64,000 nucleotides of DNA. Source: Caldisphaera lagunensis DSM 15908. Lineage in GTDB: Archaea; Thermoproteota; Thermoprotei_A; Sulfolobales; Acidilobaceae. Numbering within the stretch: the first letter of the stretch is position 1; the number at the start of each line of letters is the position of its first letter. A model generated the notes under the pieces. That model searched no databases. It saw only the letters and a program-made list of their open reading frames with translations, and was not told the origin of the DNA. Shown here piece by piece: positions 1-9,150 of the stretch. The stretch spans positions 1,178,001-1,242,000 of the forward strand of contig NC_019791.1 in the NCBI RefSeq assembly GCF_000317795.1, written 5' to 3'. The position numbers were made by a program, and so were the translations under genes.

Positions 1-1754
1 ACTATTCTATCAGTAACGCCGGATGTATCACTCTTAAATCCTCTTGCCGGAGCTATTGAATCGATTTCATCGAAGAAAACAACTGTTGGAGCTACTTCTC
101 TAGCTCTTTCAAATATTTTTCTTACAGCTTTTTCGCTTTCTCCAACCCATTTGCTCAAAACTTCTGGACCTCTAATTGTTATAAAATTAGCCCCACTTTC
201 CGTTGCAACTGCTTTTGCTAATAATGTCTTACCTGTTCCTGGAGGACCAAATAATAGGATTCCCTTTGGAGGTTCAATACCCATATCGCTAAATACCTTA
301 GGATATTTCATAGGCCATTCTACTGATTCTCTTAATTCTTGTTTTACATTTTCTAAACCACCAATATCTTCCCAATGTACTTCTGGAACCTCTACAAATA
401 TTTCCCTTATTAATGAAGGCCTAATAGATTTCATAGCCTCAGTAAAATGTTTCATAGAAACCTCAAGGTTCTTTAATATATCAGGTTTAATTGCTTCATT
501 TTTTGACAAATCAACCTTTCCACTTGCCATAAATTCTCTTAATGAAGCCATAGCTGCTTCTTTAACTAATGCAGCCAAATCTGCCCCAGTATATCCATTT
601 GTTAATTCTGCTATTTTCTCTAATTGTACATCTTTAGATAGAGGAACATTCCTTGTATGTACTTTAAGTATTTCTATTCTAGCCTTTTTATCAGGAGGCC
701 TTATTTCAATTTCTCTATCAAATCTTCCAGGTCTTCTTAATGCAGGATCTAAATCATCTGGTCTATTTGTTGCTCCAATAACTATAACTCTACCCCTTTC
801 CTGCATTCCGTCCATTAGCGTTAAAAGTTGGGCAACAACTCTTTTTTCAACTTCTCCAGTTACTTCCTCTCTTTTTGGAGCTATTGCATCTATTTCATCT
901 ATAAATATTATGGATGGAGCATTTTCTTGTGCTTCTTTAAACACCTCTCTTAATCTTTCCTCGCTTTCTCCATAGAACTTACTCATGATTTCTGGTCCAT
1001 TAATTGTTGTGAAGTAAGCTCCTATCTCATTTGCTAAGGCTTTTGCTAATAATGTCTTACCTGTTCCTGGAGGACCATATAATAGGATTCCCTTTGGAGG
1101 TTCAATACCAAGCCTCTTAAATACTTCAGGATGTCTCATAGGAAGCTCTGCAATTTCTCTTATCCTTTCTTTGGCTTCTTCCAAATCACCAATATCTTCC
1201 CATGTTACTCTAGTTGTTCTATGAATTGGAAATTCGTTTTCTTTAACAGGCTCTTTTCTTAGTTCAACAATTGTCCTATCTGTTACATAAACGTTATCCA
1301 CAGGTTTTGTTTGGACAACAACTAATGGTATTTCACCTTGAACTAAAACGAGTTCTCCTTGAGTTAATGGCTTTCTAATAAATTCTTCTTTTATATCTGA
1401 TGGTGATAAATAAAAATCAATTGTAAACGGCTCAGTCTTTTCTAATGGAGCAAAAACAATTTTTTCAGCAGGTTTTACATTTTCTGCTTTTTCAACTTCT
1501 ACATAATCTCCAACACTGACGCCTAATGACCATCTTAAATAACCATCCATTCTAATTATACCTGTATCTTCATCTTCAGAATGTAAAGGCCATACAACTG
1601 CTATTACTTGACTTTTTTGACTCTTTACTTTAACAAAATCTCCTGTTTCAATGTTTAACTTTTTCATAGTAGACTGATCGATCCTTACTATTTTTCTTCC
1701 AGGTGTATCAGTTCTATATGCTTCAGATACCATCAATGACATAGTTCCCGACAA
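1..1754 (-). CDS. cdc48: Cdc48/VCP-type AAA+ ATPase, C-terminal end cut by window
   Basis: Tandem AAA+ unfoldase that extracts and unfolds proteins, in archaea usually ahead of the proteasome. Read on the minus strand, a double-psi barrel N domain (about residues 1-190) is followed by D1, with Walker A GPPGTGKT near residue 228 and Walker [13 protein letters not shown], then D2 with a second GPPGTGKT near residue 505 and [12 protein letters not shown]. The gene runs off the window start shortly after the D2 Walker B, so the rest of D2 is missing here. The start is taken as TTG at 1754 because GGTGA lies six bases upstream (1761-1765). In-frame ATGs at 1742 and 1733 are alternatives. The family is certain; only the exact start is open. 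Confidence 0.95.
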   Translation of the reverse strand, partial: MSGTMSLMVSEAYRTDTPGRKIVRIDQSTMKKLNIETGDFVKVKSQKSQVIAVVWPLHSEDEDTGIIRMDGYLRWSLGVSVGDYVEVEKAENVKPAEKIVFAPLEKTEPFTIDFYLSPSDIKEEFIRKPLTQGELVLVQGEIPLVVVQTKPVDNVYVTDRTIVELRKEPVKENEFPIHRTTRVTWEDIGDLEEAKERIREIAELPMRHPEVFKRLGIEPPKGILLYGPPGTGKTLLAKALANEIGAYFTTINGPEIMSKFYGESEERLREVFKEAQENAPSIIFIDEIDAIAPKREEVTGEVEKRVVAQLLTLMDGMQERGRVIVIGATNRPDDLDPALRRPGRFDREIEIRPPDKKARIEILKVHTRNVPLSKDVQLEKIAELTNGYTGADLAALVKEAAMASLREFMASGKVDLSKNEAIKPDILKNLEVSMKHFTEAMKSIRPSLIREIFVEVPEVHWEDIGGLENVKQELRESVEWPMKYPKVFSDMGIEPPKGILLFGPPGTGKTLLAKAVATESGANFITIRGPEVLSKWVGESEKAVRKIFERAREVAPTVVFFDEIDSIAPARGFKSDTSGVTDRI

Positions 1755-1873
1755 TGTTTGTCACCATTTTTCTATTAACTTCTAAGGTTATAAATGTGTG
1801 CAAATATACAATAAGGAATTATATTTAAATCATGAACAAATAAAGCTATAAATTATATGAAATTTGAATATAA

Positions 1874-2305
1874 TTATTGACTTATTTCTTTTAGTATTTC
1901 TTTTGCTACATTATCTACTAAGCTTTGACCTGATGGAGATAGTTTTCTACCCTTACCAGATATTGTAACAATAAAACCTGCTTGTTCTAATTGCTGTAAT
2001 ATTGTCCTAATTATGCTTCCAGAACCTTTTCTGAAGTGAGGTGGTCTATTTCCATTTCTTTTTTTACCCCCATACATTGTTCTTAATGTACCAACACCTA
2101 AAGGCTCATCAGCAAGACTTATTTTTCTTAGCAAGGATGCAGCCCTTATGTACCACCAATCCTGTTCAACGGGGGGCTTTTCTTTAAATACACCAGTTTT
2201 TGCATACATAGCCCATGAAGGTGGCTCTATTTTCTGGCTTTTCTTTAAGCGTTCAGCCAATTTGGCTATGAGCTTATCTGCTGGAACTTCTTTAGCTGAA
2301 ACCAT
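1874..2305 (-). CDS. rps19e: Small-subunit ribosomal protein S19e
   Basis: A 143-residue protein of the archaeal/eukaryotic S19e family, part of the 30S head and absent from bacteria. The family's winged-helix core is recognisable: WWYIRAASLLRKI, then LGVGTLRTMYGGKKRNGNRP with FRKGSGSIIRTILQQLE, and a C-terminal stretch ending GKGRKLSPSGQSLVD. The length is normal. The ATG at 2305 follows a GGGGTAG ribosome-binding-like run. A TATA-like TATATAAAG (minus strand, about 2337-2346) lies about 30-40 bases upstream, so the leader is short. The gene stands alone, between cdc48 in the same direction and tRNA-Val. Confidence 0.95.
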   Translation of the reverse strand: MVSAKEVPADKLIAKLAERLKKSQKIEPPSWAMYAKTGVFKEKPPVEQDWWYIRAASLLRKISLADEPLGVGTLRTMYGGKKRNGNRPPHFRKGSGSIIRTILQQLEQAGFIVTISGKGRKLSPSGQSLVDNVAKEILKEISQ

Positions 2306-2553
2306 TTTTTCTACCCCTATATCTTTTTACAGCACGCTTTATATATGAATTACTCCCTTATATATTATAGATCTCCATCGCCCGAAAAGTTTTATGCAAT
2401 ATCAATTTTTTCTTTTATTAAACTAACATATCTATAACAATTAAATTTAAACATTTCTTATAAAATTTATTGAAATAAATTAGCGAGGCAAGCTTACAAA
2501 TTGAATATAATGACTATGTACTTTGAGCTCATAAAAACAGACCTATAGCATAG

Positions 2554-2627
2554 TGGGCCCGGCCGGACTCGAACCGGCGACCTCCGCCGTGTGAGGGCGG
2601 CGTCCTAACCACCTAGACTACGGGCCC
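2554..2627 (-). tRNA. tRNA-Val (anticodon CAC)
   Basis: On the minus strand the sequence folds as a standard cloverleaf. The acceptor stem GGGCCCG (2621-2627) pairs with CGGGCCC (2555-2561) and the discriminator is A. The anticodon stem CCGCC/GGCGG encloses loop CTCACAC, giving anticodon CAC, which reads GUG. The T arm is GCCGG-TTCGAGT-CCGGC. No intron is present and CCA is not encoded, so CCA-adding enzyme is needed. The high stem G+C contrasts with the AT-rich surroundings, as expected for a thermophile. Confidence 0.95.
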
Positions 2628-2975
2628 CATTTATAATAACACAAATATAATATAAAAAATTCTTATTAAACAGTTCTATCTGACTACTTACTTCCTTAAA
2701 GAGAGGTTTTCATTTGTTACAATATCCAAGCGTTTGTATGCAACAGCCAAGTATATGTAAACTACCCCGCTTGTAAAGGGGGGTCTCTTGTGAGGAGGAA
2801 AATCTTGATTGATCTAAGAAGTAGGAATCATAGAGAAATTGAGATATTACTCTTAGGTAGATAATATTTATCAAACATTTATATGAAAATATCAATGAAA
2901 TATTTATTCATATTTATAGCCCTTAAAAATGCTTTACATAATTGGAAACTATGTAATCTAAAAAGGTGCTAAAAT
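2628..2975. other. Gene-free stretch between tRNA-Val and an HTH gene
   Basis: About 350 bases with no convincing gene. It holds the AT-rich tRNA-Val upstream region (TATATTATATTT near 2648-2660), the IS-end-like hairpin described separately at 2757-2790, and the leader of the HTH gene at 2976. An open frame on the minus strand at 2710-2895 has no family resemblance and runs across the relic hairpin, so it is not called. Confidence 0.5.
2757..2790. repeat. Relic hairpin resembling an IS200/IS605-type end
   Basis: The motif AACTACCCCGC, a short spacer, then GGGG and TC closely matches the segment at 58309-58345, and more loosely the one at 60083-60120. The C-run can pair with the G-run. Subterminal hairpins of this kind are known at the ends of archaeal IS200/IS605-family elements. 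No transposase reading frame accompanies this copy, so it is best seen as a fossil end. The assignment to that family is from memory of such ends and is tentative. Confidence 0.4.
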
Positions 2976-3377
2976 TTGTCAAAAGAAAAAAGCATTGAAG
3001 AGCAAACAACAATAGAAATGCCATGCGAGGTAGCAGCTAGGATAGTAATTCCATCAATAAGAGCTTCTGTAGCATATATTTTGGTAAATGAATTTAAGCT
3101 ATCAAAATATACAGCTGCAAGATTGCTTGGACTAACCCCTGCAGCAATAAACAACTACATCAGCGGGAAGAGAGGAGATAGATATATGAAAATACTTACC
3201 GAGGATGAAAAATATCTAGAGAAAGTAAGAGAAGCTGCAAGGTTAATATTAGCTTATCAGGGAAGAACGGAAGAATCAATGGATGAATTTATGAAAAAAT
3301 ATCAAATAGCTATGTGTAGTATATGTAGTGAAGTAAATGAAGTTGCACATAAATATGGATGTCCTTATAGGCATTAA
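2976..3377 (+). CDS. HTH transcriptional regulator with C-terminal cysteines
   Basis: A 133-residue predicted DNA-binding protein of an archaeal family of small Xre-like regulators. The centre holds a helix-turn-helix (about residues 35-60, LSKYTAARLLGLTPAAINNY followed by ISGKRGDRY). The C-terminus carries CSIC and a later CPYRH, a possible metal or redox site. The start is TTG at 2976, chosen because GGTGC (2965-2969) is correctly spaced and no ATG fits. It is monocistronic with no informative neighbour. DNA binding is well supported; the target genes and ligand are unknown. Confidence 0.8.
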   Translation: MSKEKSIEEQTTIEMPCEVAARIVIPSIRASVAYILVNEFKLSKYTAARLLGLTPAAINNYISGKRGDRYMKILTEDEKYLEKVREAARLILAYQGRTEESMDEFMKKYQIAMCSICSEVNEVAHKYGCPYRH

Positions 3378-3536
3378 ATGTTTTTAACACAATAAATATA
3401 AAACTGAATTATTTCTAAATTTTATTATATGAAATTGTGGGAAATTGAGAGAAATTTTAAACATAAAAATATCTATTAATTAAAACAAAATTCATATAAA
3501 TCAATATGGCTAATAATTTATTGGAAGTGATAATAA

Positions 3537-5672
3537 ATGGAAAAGAATTCAATAAAAGTCTTCTTCGAACCCAATAGCGTAGCAATAATAGGAGCATCAC
3601 CAAAAAAGGAAAACCTTGGCAGGATAATACTTGATAGCATGCAGAAAAACTATAAAGGAAGACTTTATGTTATAAATCCAAATTATGATGAAGTCCAAGG
3701 TGTAAAATCATATAAATCCATATTAGATATAGATGATGAAATCGATATTGCTGTAATAGCTGTTGATGCAAAAAAAGTACCAGATTTAATGTTAGATGCA
3801 GGGAAGAAAGGAGTAAAAGGTGTTGTAATAGTAAGTGGAGGTTTTGCAGAAATTGATTCAGAATTGGGATACAAACTTCAAGAAGAAATTATAGAAATAG
3901 CAAACAAATTCAACATGAGAATATTGGGACCAAATTGTATTGGTATTTATAATTCATTTAAAGGCGTAGACACATTTTTCCTACCTTATGAAAGGATGAG
4001 AAGGCCCAAAAGTGGTGCTATATCAATTATAAGCCAAAGTGGTGCGTTATTAGCTACATTAATGGATTGGGCTGCATCGAAAAACATAGGGATAGGTAAG
4101 GCAATAAATTTTGGTAATAAGGCTGATATAGATGAAATTGATTCGTTAGAATATCTAGGTAAAGATGAAGAAACGAGAGTAATATTAATGTATATTGAAG
4201 GTATTACTCCTGGCAAGGGATATCAATTCGTTGAAACTGCAAGAAAGGTTACCTCTGTTTATAGAAAACCAATTATTTTAATTAAAGGAGGTAAAACTTC
4301 GAGAGGGGCTAGTGCCGCAAAAAGCCATACGGCTTCTCTAGCAGGTTCTTATGAAATATTCAAGGCAATATCTAAGCAGGCAAACATAATTATAGCAAAT
4401 GATTTAGAGGAATTATTTGATATTGCAAAGGTTATGTCATTTAATTTAATTCCAAAAGGAAATAGGGTTGGTATAATAACAAATTCTGGAGGTCATGGAG
4501 TAATAGCAGCTGATACATTGATTGAAAATGGATTATCTGTTCCAGAAATATCTGAAAAGATAAAAGAAAAGCTTAAAGAAGTATTTCCTCCAAGGGTTTC
4601 ATTGCATAATCCCATAGATTTTACTGGAGATGCAAAATCAGATTATTATAAATATGTATTAGATCTCTTATCAGAAAATGATGAAGTAGATATGTTTTTA
4701 ATCATAGCATTGATTCAACCTCAAACTATGGATTTATCGATTTCAAATGTTATTTTTGATTTCTCTCAAAAACACTTTGATAAACCTATTGCTGTTGTAA
4801 CAATAGGCGCAGAAATGGGAGAGAAACTAAAATTAATGCTAGAAGAAAAGGGGGTTCCAGTTTTTGAGTTTCCTGATAGGGCTTCTAAGGCACTAGCAAA
4901 GTTATATGATTGTAGAAAATGTTCAACAAAAAGATTTGAAAATTGTCGTAGAATTTCTATAAGCCAAGAATCCATAAATAGGGCAAGAGAAATTATTAAA
5001 AACGCTTTATATCAAAACAGGAACAAACTTTTAGAAAATGAGGCACTAGATTTATTAAATGTAATTGGTGTAAATACAGTAAAATATTGCATCGTAGAAA
5101 ATTATGATATGATTAAATCATGCATTAAGGAAATTAATTTTCCAGTAGCTATGAAAATAATTAGCGAAGGTATAATTCATAAATCTGATGTTGGAGGAGT
5201 TATATTAAATATAAATAATGAAGAGGAACTAGCAGAAAGCTATAAAAACATTATAAAAAACGTAAAATATAGGCTACCCCAAGCTAAGATAAGTGGAGTA
5301 ATGATTCAGGAAATGGCAAAACAGGGTAATGAAATCATAGTTGGTAGTAAATTTGATGAGAATTTCGGGCCAATAGTCTTGTTTGGCCTTGGGGGTATAT
5401 ATACTGAAGTTATAGGTGATGTCTCTATGAGAATGTCTCCAATAACTGATTGCGATGCAAGAGAAATGATAGATGAAATTAAAAGCGTAAAAATTTTAGA
5501 AGGTTACAGGGGCCTAGAACCTGTTGACAAGAATGCGGTGGCTGAGGCTATAATGAGGGTTGGTGAGTTAATGCTCGCAATACCGGAAATATCTGAGATG
5601 GATATTAACCCCCTAATAGCCTCTAGCCTCGGCGTGAAAGCGGTAGATGCAAGGGTAATATTGAAGAGGTGA
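3537..5672 (+). CDS. acd: Acetyl-CoA synthetase (ADP-forming), fused alpha and beta parts
   Basis: Converts acetyl-CoA (or another acyl-CoA), ADP and phosphate to the free acid, CoA and ATP: the archaeal substrate-level phosphorylation step of sugar and peptide fermentation. The N-terminal CoA-binding domain starts FFEPNSVAIIGASP. The succinyl-CoA-ligase-like part carries SHTASLAG, whose His is the expected phosphorylation site, near residue 263. The C-terminal third is an ATP-grasp domain (VAMKIISEGIIHKSDVGG, then IVGSKFDENFGPIVLFGLGG). At 711 residues it matches the fused alpha-beta form; some archaea keep separate subunits. The ATG is preceded by GGAAGTGATAATAA. The gene directly downstream overlaps or abuts the stop codon, so the two are probably co-transcribed. 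Confidence 0.92.
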   Translation: MEKNSIKVFFEPNSVAIIGASPKKENLGRIILDSMQKNYKGRLYVINPNYDEVQGVKSYKSILDIDDEIDIAVIAVDAKKVPDLMLDAGKKGVKGVVIVSGGFAEIDSELGYKLQEEIIEIANKFNMRILGPNCIGIYNSFKGVDTFFLPYERMRRPKSGAISIISQSGALLATLMDWAASKNIGIGKAINFGNKADIDEIDSLEYLGKDEETRVILMYIEGITPGKGYQFVETARKVTSVYRKPIILIKGGKTSRGASAAKSHTASLAGSYEIFKAISKQANIIIANDLEELFDIAKVMSFNLIPKGNRVGIITNSGGHGVIAADTLIENGLSVPEISEKIKEKLKEVFPPRVSLHNPIDFTGDAKSDYYKYVLDLLSENDEVDMFLIIALIQPQTMDLSISNVIFDFSQKHFDKPIAVVTIGAEMGEKLKLMLEEKGVPVFEFPDRASKALAKLYDCRKCSTKRFENCRRISISQESINRAREIIKNALYQNRNKLLENEALDLLNVIGVNTVKYCIVENYDMIKSCIKEINFPVAMKIISEGIIHKSDVGGVILNINNEEELAESYKNIIKNVKYRLPQAKISGVMIQEMAKQGNEIIVGSKFDENFGPIVLFGLGGIYTEVIGDVSMRMSPITDCDAREMIDEIKSVKILEGYRGLEPVDKNAVAEAIMRVGELMLAIPEISEMDINPLIASSLGVKAVDARVILKR

Positions 5673-5677
5673 TATGT

Positions 5678-6598
5678 TTGGTGGATTCAGGTCAAGTTCA
5701 ACAGAATTCCCAGCAACAAAGCAATTCAGAATCTAATGAACAAAATCTTTTAAAACATATTGATGAATTGAGGGACAAAATTTTAGAGGTAAAAAATCAG
5801 AGAAGACAGTTAATTGAAGAAATAAAATCTCTTAGAGATAAGAGAAGACAGTTAATTGAAGACAAAAAACAACTTATTGAAAGATTTAAAGTGCTAAGAG
5901 ATCAAAGAAAGAAGATTTTAGATGAACTTGCAAAATTGAAACAAGAAAGGGAAACATTAAGTAAGGAATTTAAGAGCAAATTAGATCAGCTAAAAGAAGC
6001 TCATAATATAACTCAAAAAGAAGGTGATGTTGCTAAATTAAGCTTAAGAAAAATACAAAAGAGAATGGAAGAACTAGAGTGGAGACAACAAACTAGCGTA
6101 TTAACACCAGAAGAAGAAAAAAGACTAGTTGAAGAAATAGATAAATTAGAAGAATTGGCTGAAAGAGTCAGAAGAGCAAGAGAAGAAGAAGTTTCAATAT
6201 TAGAACTTGAGGCTGATGTAAAAGGTCTAAAGCTTAAACTATCAGAAGCTATAAATAAAATAAAAGAATTAAGAGAAAATGCGGGGAGATTAAAAGCAGA
6301 AATTTCTTCGATTAATCCTAAAATAGATGAATATAATAAAAATATAGATTCTTTGGGTGCAGAAATACAGCAAAAGAGTCAAGAAATCGAAAACCTAACA
6401 AAGCAACTAGATGCATTATATCAAGATTATAGAAATACGATGGTAAAATTAAAAGAAATGAAGCTTGCAAAACAACGTGGTATAGAGGTTAACCTATTAG
6501 AACAAAAGAGAAAAGAGATAGAAGAAAAACAAAAGAAAGGGGAAGCATTAACACTAGATGAGCTAAGAATACTATACGGAGACTTGGATAGCATATAA
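5678..6598 (+). CDS. Archaeal long coiled-coil protein
   Basis: A roughly 306-residue, highly charged protein, almost entirely coiled coil (Lys/Glu/Arg/Gln heptads from about residue 20 to 290) with no catalytic motif. It resembles the uncharacterised archaeal coiled-coil family (COG1340-like), whose role is unknown. The start is set at TTG 5678 because GAGGTG (5666-5671) sits six bases upstream. A GTG at 5669, overlapping the acd stop, is the longer alternative. A 22-base exact repeat (5799-5820 and 5841-5862, 14 codons apart) encodes two RRQLIE units, one turn of the heptad pattern duplicated. It is followed after two bases by a DUF447-like gene. Confidence 0.75.
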   Translation: MVDSGQVQQNSQQQSNSESNEQNLLKHIDELRDKILEVKNQRRQLIEEIKSLRDKRRQLIEDKKQLIERFKVLRDQRKKILDELAKLKQERETLSKEFKSKLDQLKEAHNITQKEGDVAKLSLRKIQKRMEELEWRQQTSVLTPEEEKRLVEEIDKLEELAERVRRAREEEVSILELEADVKGLKLKLSEAINKIKELRENAGRLKAEISSINPKIDEYNKNIDSLGAEIQQKSQEIENLTKQLDALYQDYRNTMVKLKEMKLAKQRGIEVNLLEQKRKEIEEKQKKGEALTLDELRILYGDLDSI

Positions 6599-6600
6599 AA

Positions 6601-7152
6601 ATGCTTAAAAATATTTATTATGAATTCATTGCATTTACATGCAATACAAGATACTCAATGCCAATAGGAATTTTATTTAAAGATAAACCTAAGTTTTATG
6701 TTTATAAAACAACACGCCTTTCAAAAATTTTAAATGATAAAAGCTTAATTTATTTGCTATCTCCTAATGATCCTTTAATTTATTTAAAAAGCTTAGATCA
6801 CGAAATAGAAAACGAAATAAAATATGTAAACGGTTGCCCCGATTTAGATAATATGGGAAGTGTATATCTATGCTATTCACGTTTTCTAAGAGAAGATGAA
6901 AATGGTATAGAATTTGAGTGTGAAAAATTCGAAAAAATAAAAGGTGAAAATTTACCTTACACAAGAGTATATGGATGTCTAGTGGAAATGCTTATTTTAT
7001 TAACAAAAATAGAGGCCAATGTTATAGAAGATTGGTTTTTAGACTACGCAAAAGGACTAAAATGGTGTGTAGAAAGAGCATCAAAAATGGATGAAAAATA
7101 TGTCAGAATATCTAATGAGATATTCAAAAGAATTGAAAGACATTTTAAATAG
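6601..7152 (+). CDS. DUF447-like protein, probable flavin-binding split barrel
   Basis: A 183-residue protein whose N-terminus (FIAFTCN, then MPIGILF, then YKTTRLSKIL) recalls the archaeal DUF447 family, thought to adopt an FMN-binding split-barrel fold. The enzymatic role is unknown. It begins two bases after the coiled-coil gene and its 3' end overlaps the start of the MptE-like gene by 62 bases in another frame, so translation of the pair is likely coupled. The link to a pterin enzyme suggests a role near pterin or C1-carrier metabolism, which is inference from context. The family assignment is moderate because only scattered motifs are visible by eye. Confidence 0.6.
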   Translation: MLKNIYYEFIAFTCNTRYSMPIGILFKDKPKFYVYKTTRLSKILNDKSLIYLLSPNDPLIYLKSLDHEIENEIKYVNGCPDLDNMGSVYLCYSRFLREDENGIEFECEKFEKIKGENLPYTRVYGCLVEMLILLTKIEANVIEDWFLDYAKGLKWCVERASKMDEKYVRISNEIFKRIERHFK

Positions 7153-7843
7153 AATTGATAAAATAATCAATGTATATACAGATTACGTAGAACCAATTTT
7201 TAAATATCCAAGACATAAAGAATTGGAGTCATCAATGGAAATTTTACCAAGAATTTGTAATGAAAATTTCTATATAAACATAATTAATATATTTGAAAAA
7301 ATAAATAATTCAAATATATGTATAGTAGGTCCTGGAGATATAAATAATAATATTAGCAATTGCAAAATCTTTGCAGGTCCAGAAGGGGGTTTAATAAACG
7401 CACTAAAAAATAATATAAAATTCCTCTATATAACTGGTGACTTAGATTTATCATTGAAATTGTTAGGGGAAATGGAATTTTTATCAGAATATGTATTTCT
7501 TCATGTACATGGAGATAATTATACAAGAATAAGAAACGTATATAACATGAATTATAATATAATTTATACAACACAAGTAATCACACCTTATTGCGCTTTA
7601 CCAATTGGAGTATTTACTGATGGGGATAGGGCTATATCATTATCAATGTTATTTAATGCAAAAACAATAGAAGTTTACGGTTTCGATTTTAACAATGTTA
7701 AATGTTATCATAAAGATTATTGTTTCGAAGAAAAAATAGAAAAACTAAATATATCTAAAGAAATAATAAAAATGGTTGCAAAAAAACTTAATTATAATAT
7801 AAATTTTTACGATGGGAAAATTATACTTATTAACAATAATTAA
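7091..7843 (+). CDS. mptE: MptE-like 6-hydroxymethyl-7,8-dihydropterin pyrophosphokinase (DUF115)
   Basis: Archaeal enzyme that diphosphorylates 6-hydroxymethyl-dihydropterin on the way to methanopterin-type C1 carriers. The family's glycine/aspartate motifs appear in order: VGPGD, AGPEGG, ITGDLD, HVHGDN, GVFTDGDRAI and GFDFNN. At 250 residues the length fits. The reading frame opens at ATG 7091 inside the upstream gene; ATG 7100 and ATG 7115 are equally possible starts and no clear ribosome binding site decides between them. With glyA elsewhere in the window, it suggests a tetrahydropterin C1 pool. Confidence 0.82.
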   Translation: MKNMSEYLMRYSKELKDILNRIDKIINVYTDYVEPIFKYPRHKELESSMEILPRICNENFYINIINIFEKINNSNICIVGPGDINNNISNCKIFAGPEGGLINALKNNIKFLYITGDLDLSLKLLGEMEFLSEYVFLHVHGDNYTRIRNVYNMNYNIIYTTQVITPYCALPIGVFTDGDRAISLSMLFNAKTIEVYGFDFNNVKCYHKDYCFEEKIEKLNISKEIIKMVAKKLNYNINFYDGKIILINNN

Positions 7844-7884
7844 TAAATAAGTATAACGATATTACAAAATTTTGGTGGTAACTA

Positions 7885-9150
7885 GTGTTCAAAATTAAAA
7901 TGAAGGGATTTAAAGAATTAACAAAAGTCGATGATGCTCTTAGCCTTTTACTTAATAATTTAATTAAACCAAATCTTGATTATGAAGAAATAAACATAGA
8001 AGATGCCTATGGAAGAATTTCCTATGAAGATGTAAGGTCAAACGTAAATATACCTCCATATGATAGAAGCGCTGTTGATGGTTATGCAGTAATTTCATCT
8101 GATACTGTAGGAGCATCTATAACAAATCCTATATCATTGAAAATTGTTGGAGAAATAAAAGCAGGTGATGATCCTAAAATTATTAAGGAAATAAATAAAG
8201 GGGAGGCTATGATAATATATACTGGAGCACCAATACCAAAGAATTCCGATGCTGTAGTAATGGCAGAAGATGCGACCTATAAAGGGGATATTGTAGATAT
8301 CAATAAACCAGTTGCTCCATACCAAAACATATCAAAAAAAGGAGAAGATTTTAACGAAGGTAAAATAATTATACCTAAAAACACTTTTATAAAACCATGG
8401 CATATTGGTGCACTAGCATCTGCTGGAATTAAAAAAATTAAGGTACAAAGATATCTAAACATAGCAATATTGTCAACAGGAAATGAAATTGCAGAACTTA
8501 ATGAAAATACTGAAGGAAAGATAATAAATAGTACAAAACCTTTACTTAAATCCATGCTCAAATCAAACCAATGCAATCCAATAGATTTAGGAACTGTTAA
8601 TGATAATGTGAAATCTATAGAGGATAGAATAAGACTAGGCTTGCAAATAGCAGATATGGTAATAACAACTGGTGGGACAAGTGTAGGAAATTATGATTTA
8701 GTAATTGACGCGATATCATCAATAGAAGGATCTAAAATTTTATTTAATGGGGTTAGGATGAGACCTGGGAAGCCTACAAGTGGAGCTGTTGTTAATGGAA
8801 AGCCTATTATAATGGTCTCTGGCTTTCCTGTTGCTGCTATAGCAGCCTTTTATGCATTTATACTCCCAACAATAAATTTCCTCAGAAATACAAAAGAAGA
8901 ACCAATAGCAAAAATTAAGGGTAAAATAACAAGGAGGATTGCAAACATAGCTGGTGTTAAAACTTATCTTAGAGTTAAAGTAAGGAAAGAAGGCAATGAA
9001 ATATATGTTGACCCTCTAGCAATAACAGCTTCTGGAGTTTTATCGACGTTAACTGAAGCAAATGGTTTGTTAATTATACCTGAAAATGTCGAAGGATATG
9101 ATGAATATGATGAAGTTGAGGTTGACCTAATTTCACCTATAGATTCATGA
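7885..9150 (+). CDS. moeA: Molybdopterin molybdenumtransferase MoeA
   Basis: Inserts molybdate (or tungstate) into adenylylated molybdopterin. The 421-residue protein shows the MoeA order: an N-terminal PYDRSAVDGYA, a lid domain, the MogA-like core with ILSTGNE, MVITTGGTSVG and MRPGKP followed by SGFPVAA, and a C-terminal beta barrel. It starts with GTG at 7885 behind GGTGGT (7874-7879). Its product serves enzymes such as the molybdopterin oxidoreductase at 17.7-20.4 kb. The 3' end overlaps the convergent trm1 gene by six bases, leaving no room for separate terminators. Confidence 0.93.
   Translation: MFKIKMKGFKELTKVDDALSLLLNNLIKPNLDYEEINIEDAYGRISYEDVRSNVNIPPYDRSAVDGYAVISSDTVGASITNPISLKIVGEIKAGDDPKIIKEINKGEAMIIYTGAPIPKNSDAVVMAEDATYKGDIVDINKPVAPYQNISKKGEDFNEGKIIIPKNTFIKPWHIGALASAGIKKIKVQRYLNIAILSTGNEIAELNENTEGKIINSTKPLLKSMLKSNQCNPIDLGTVNDNVKSIEDRIRLGLQIADMVITTGGTSVGNYDLVIDAISSIEGSKILFNGVRMRPGKPTSGAVVNGKPIIMVSGFPVAAIAAFYAFILPTINFLRNTKEEPIAKIKGKITRRIANIAGVKTYLRVKVRKEGNEIYVDPLAITASGVLSTLTEANGLLIIPENVEGYDEYDEVEVDLISPIDS

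Noticed and set aside
151-975. Long plus-strand open frame of 274 codons
   Set aside because: It is antisense to the AAA+ domains of cdc48; the composition (Ser/Leu/Ile rich, no family) is typical of a shadow frame.
2710-2895. Minus-strand frame of 61 codons over the IS-end-like hairpin
   Set aside because: No homology signal, no ribosome binding site, and it runs through the relic repeat.
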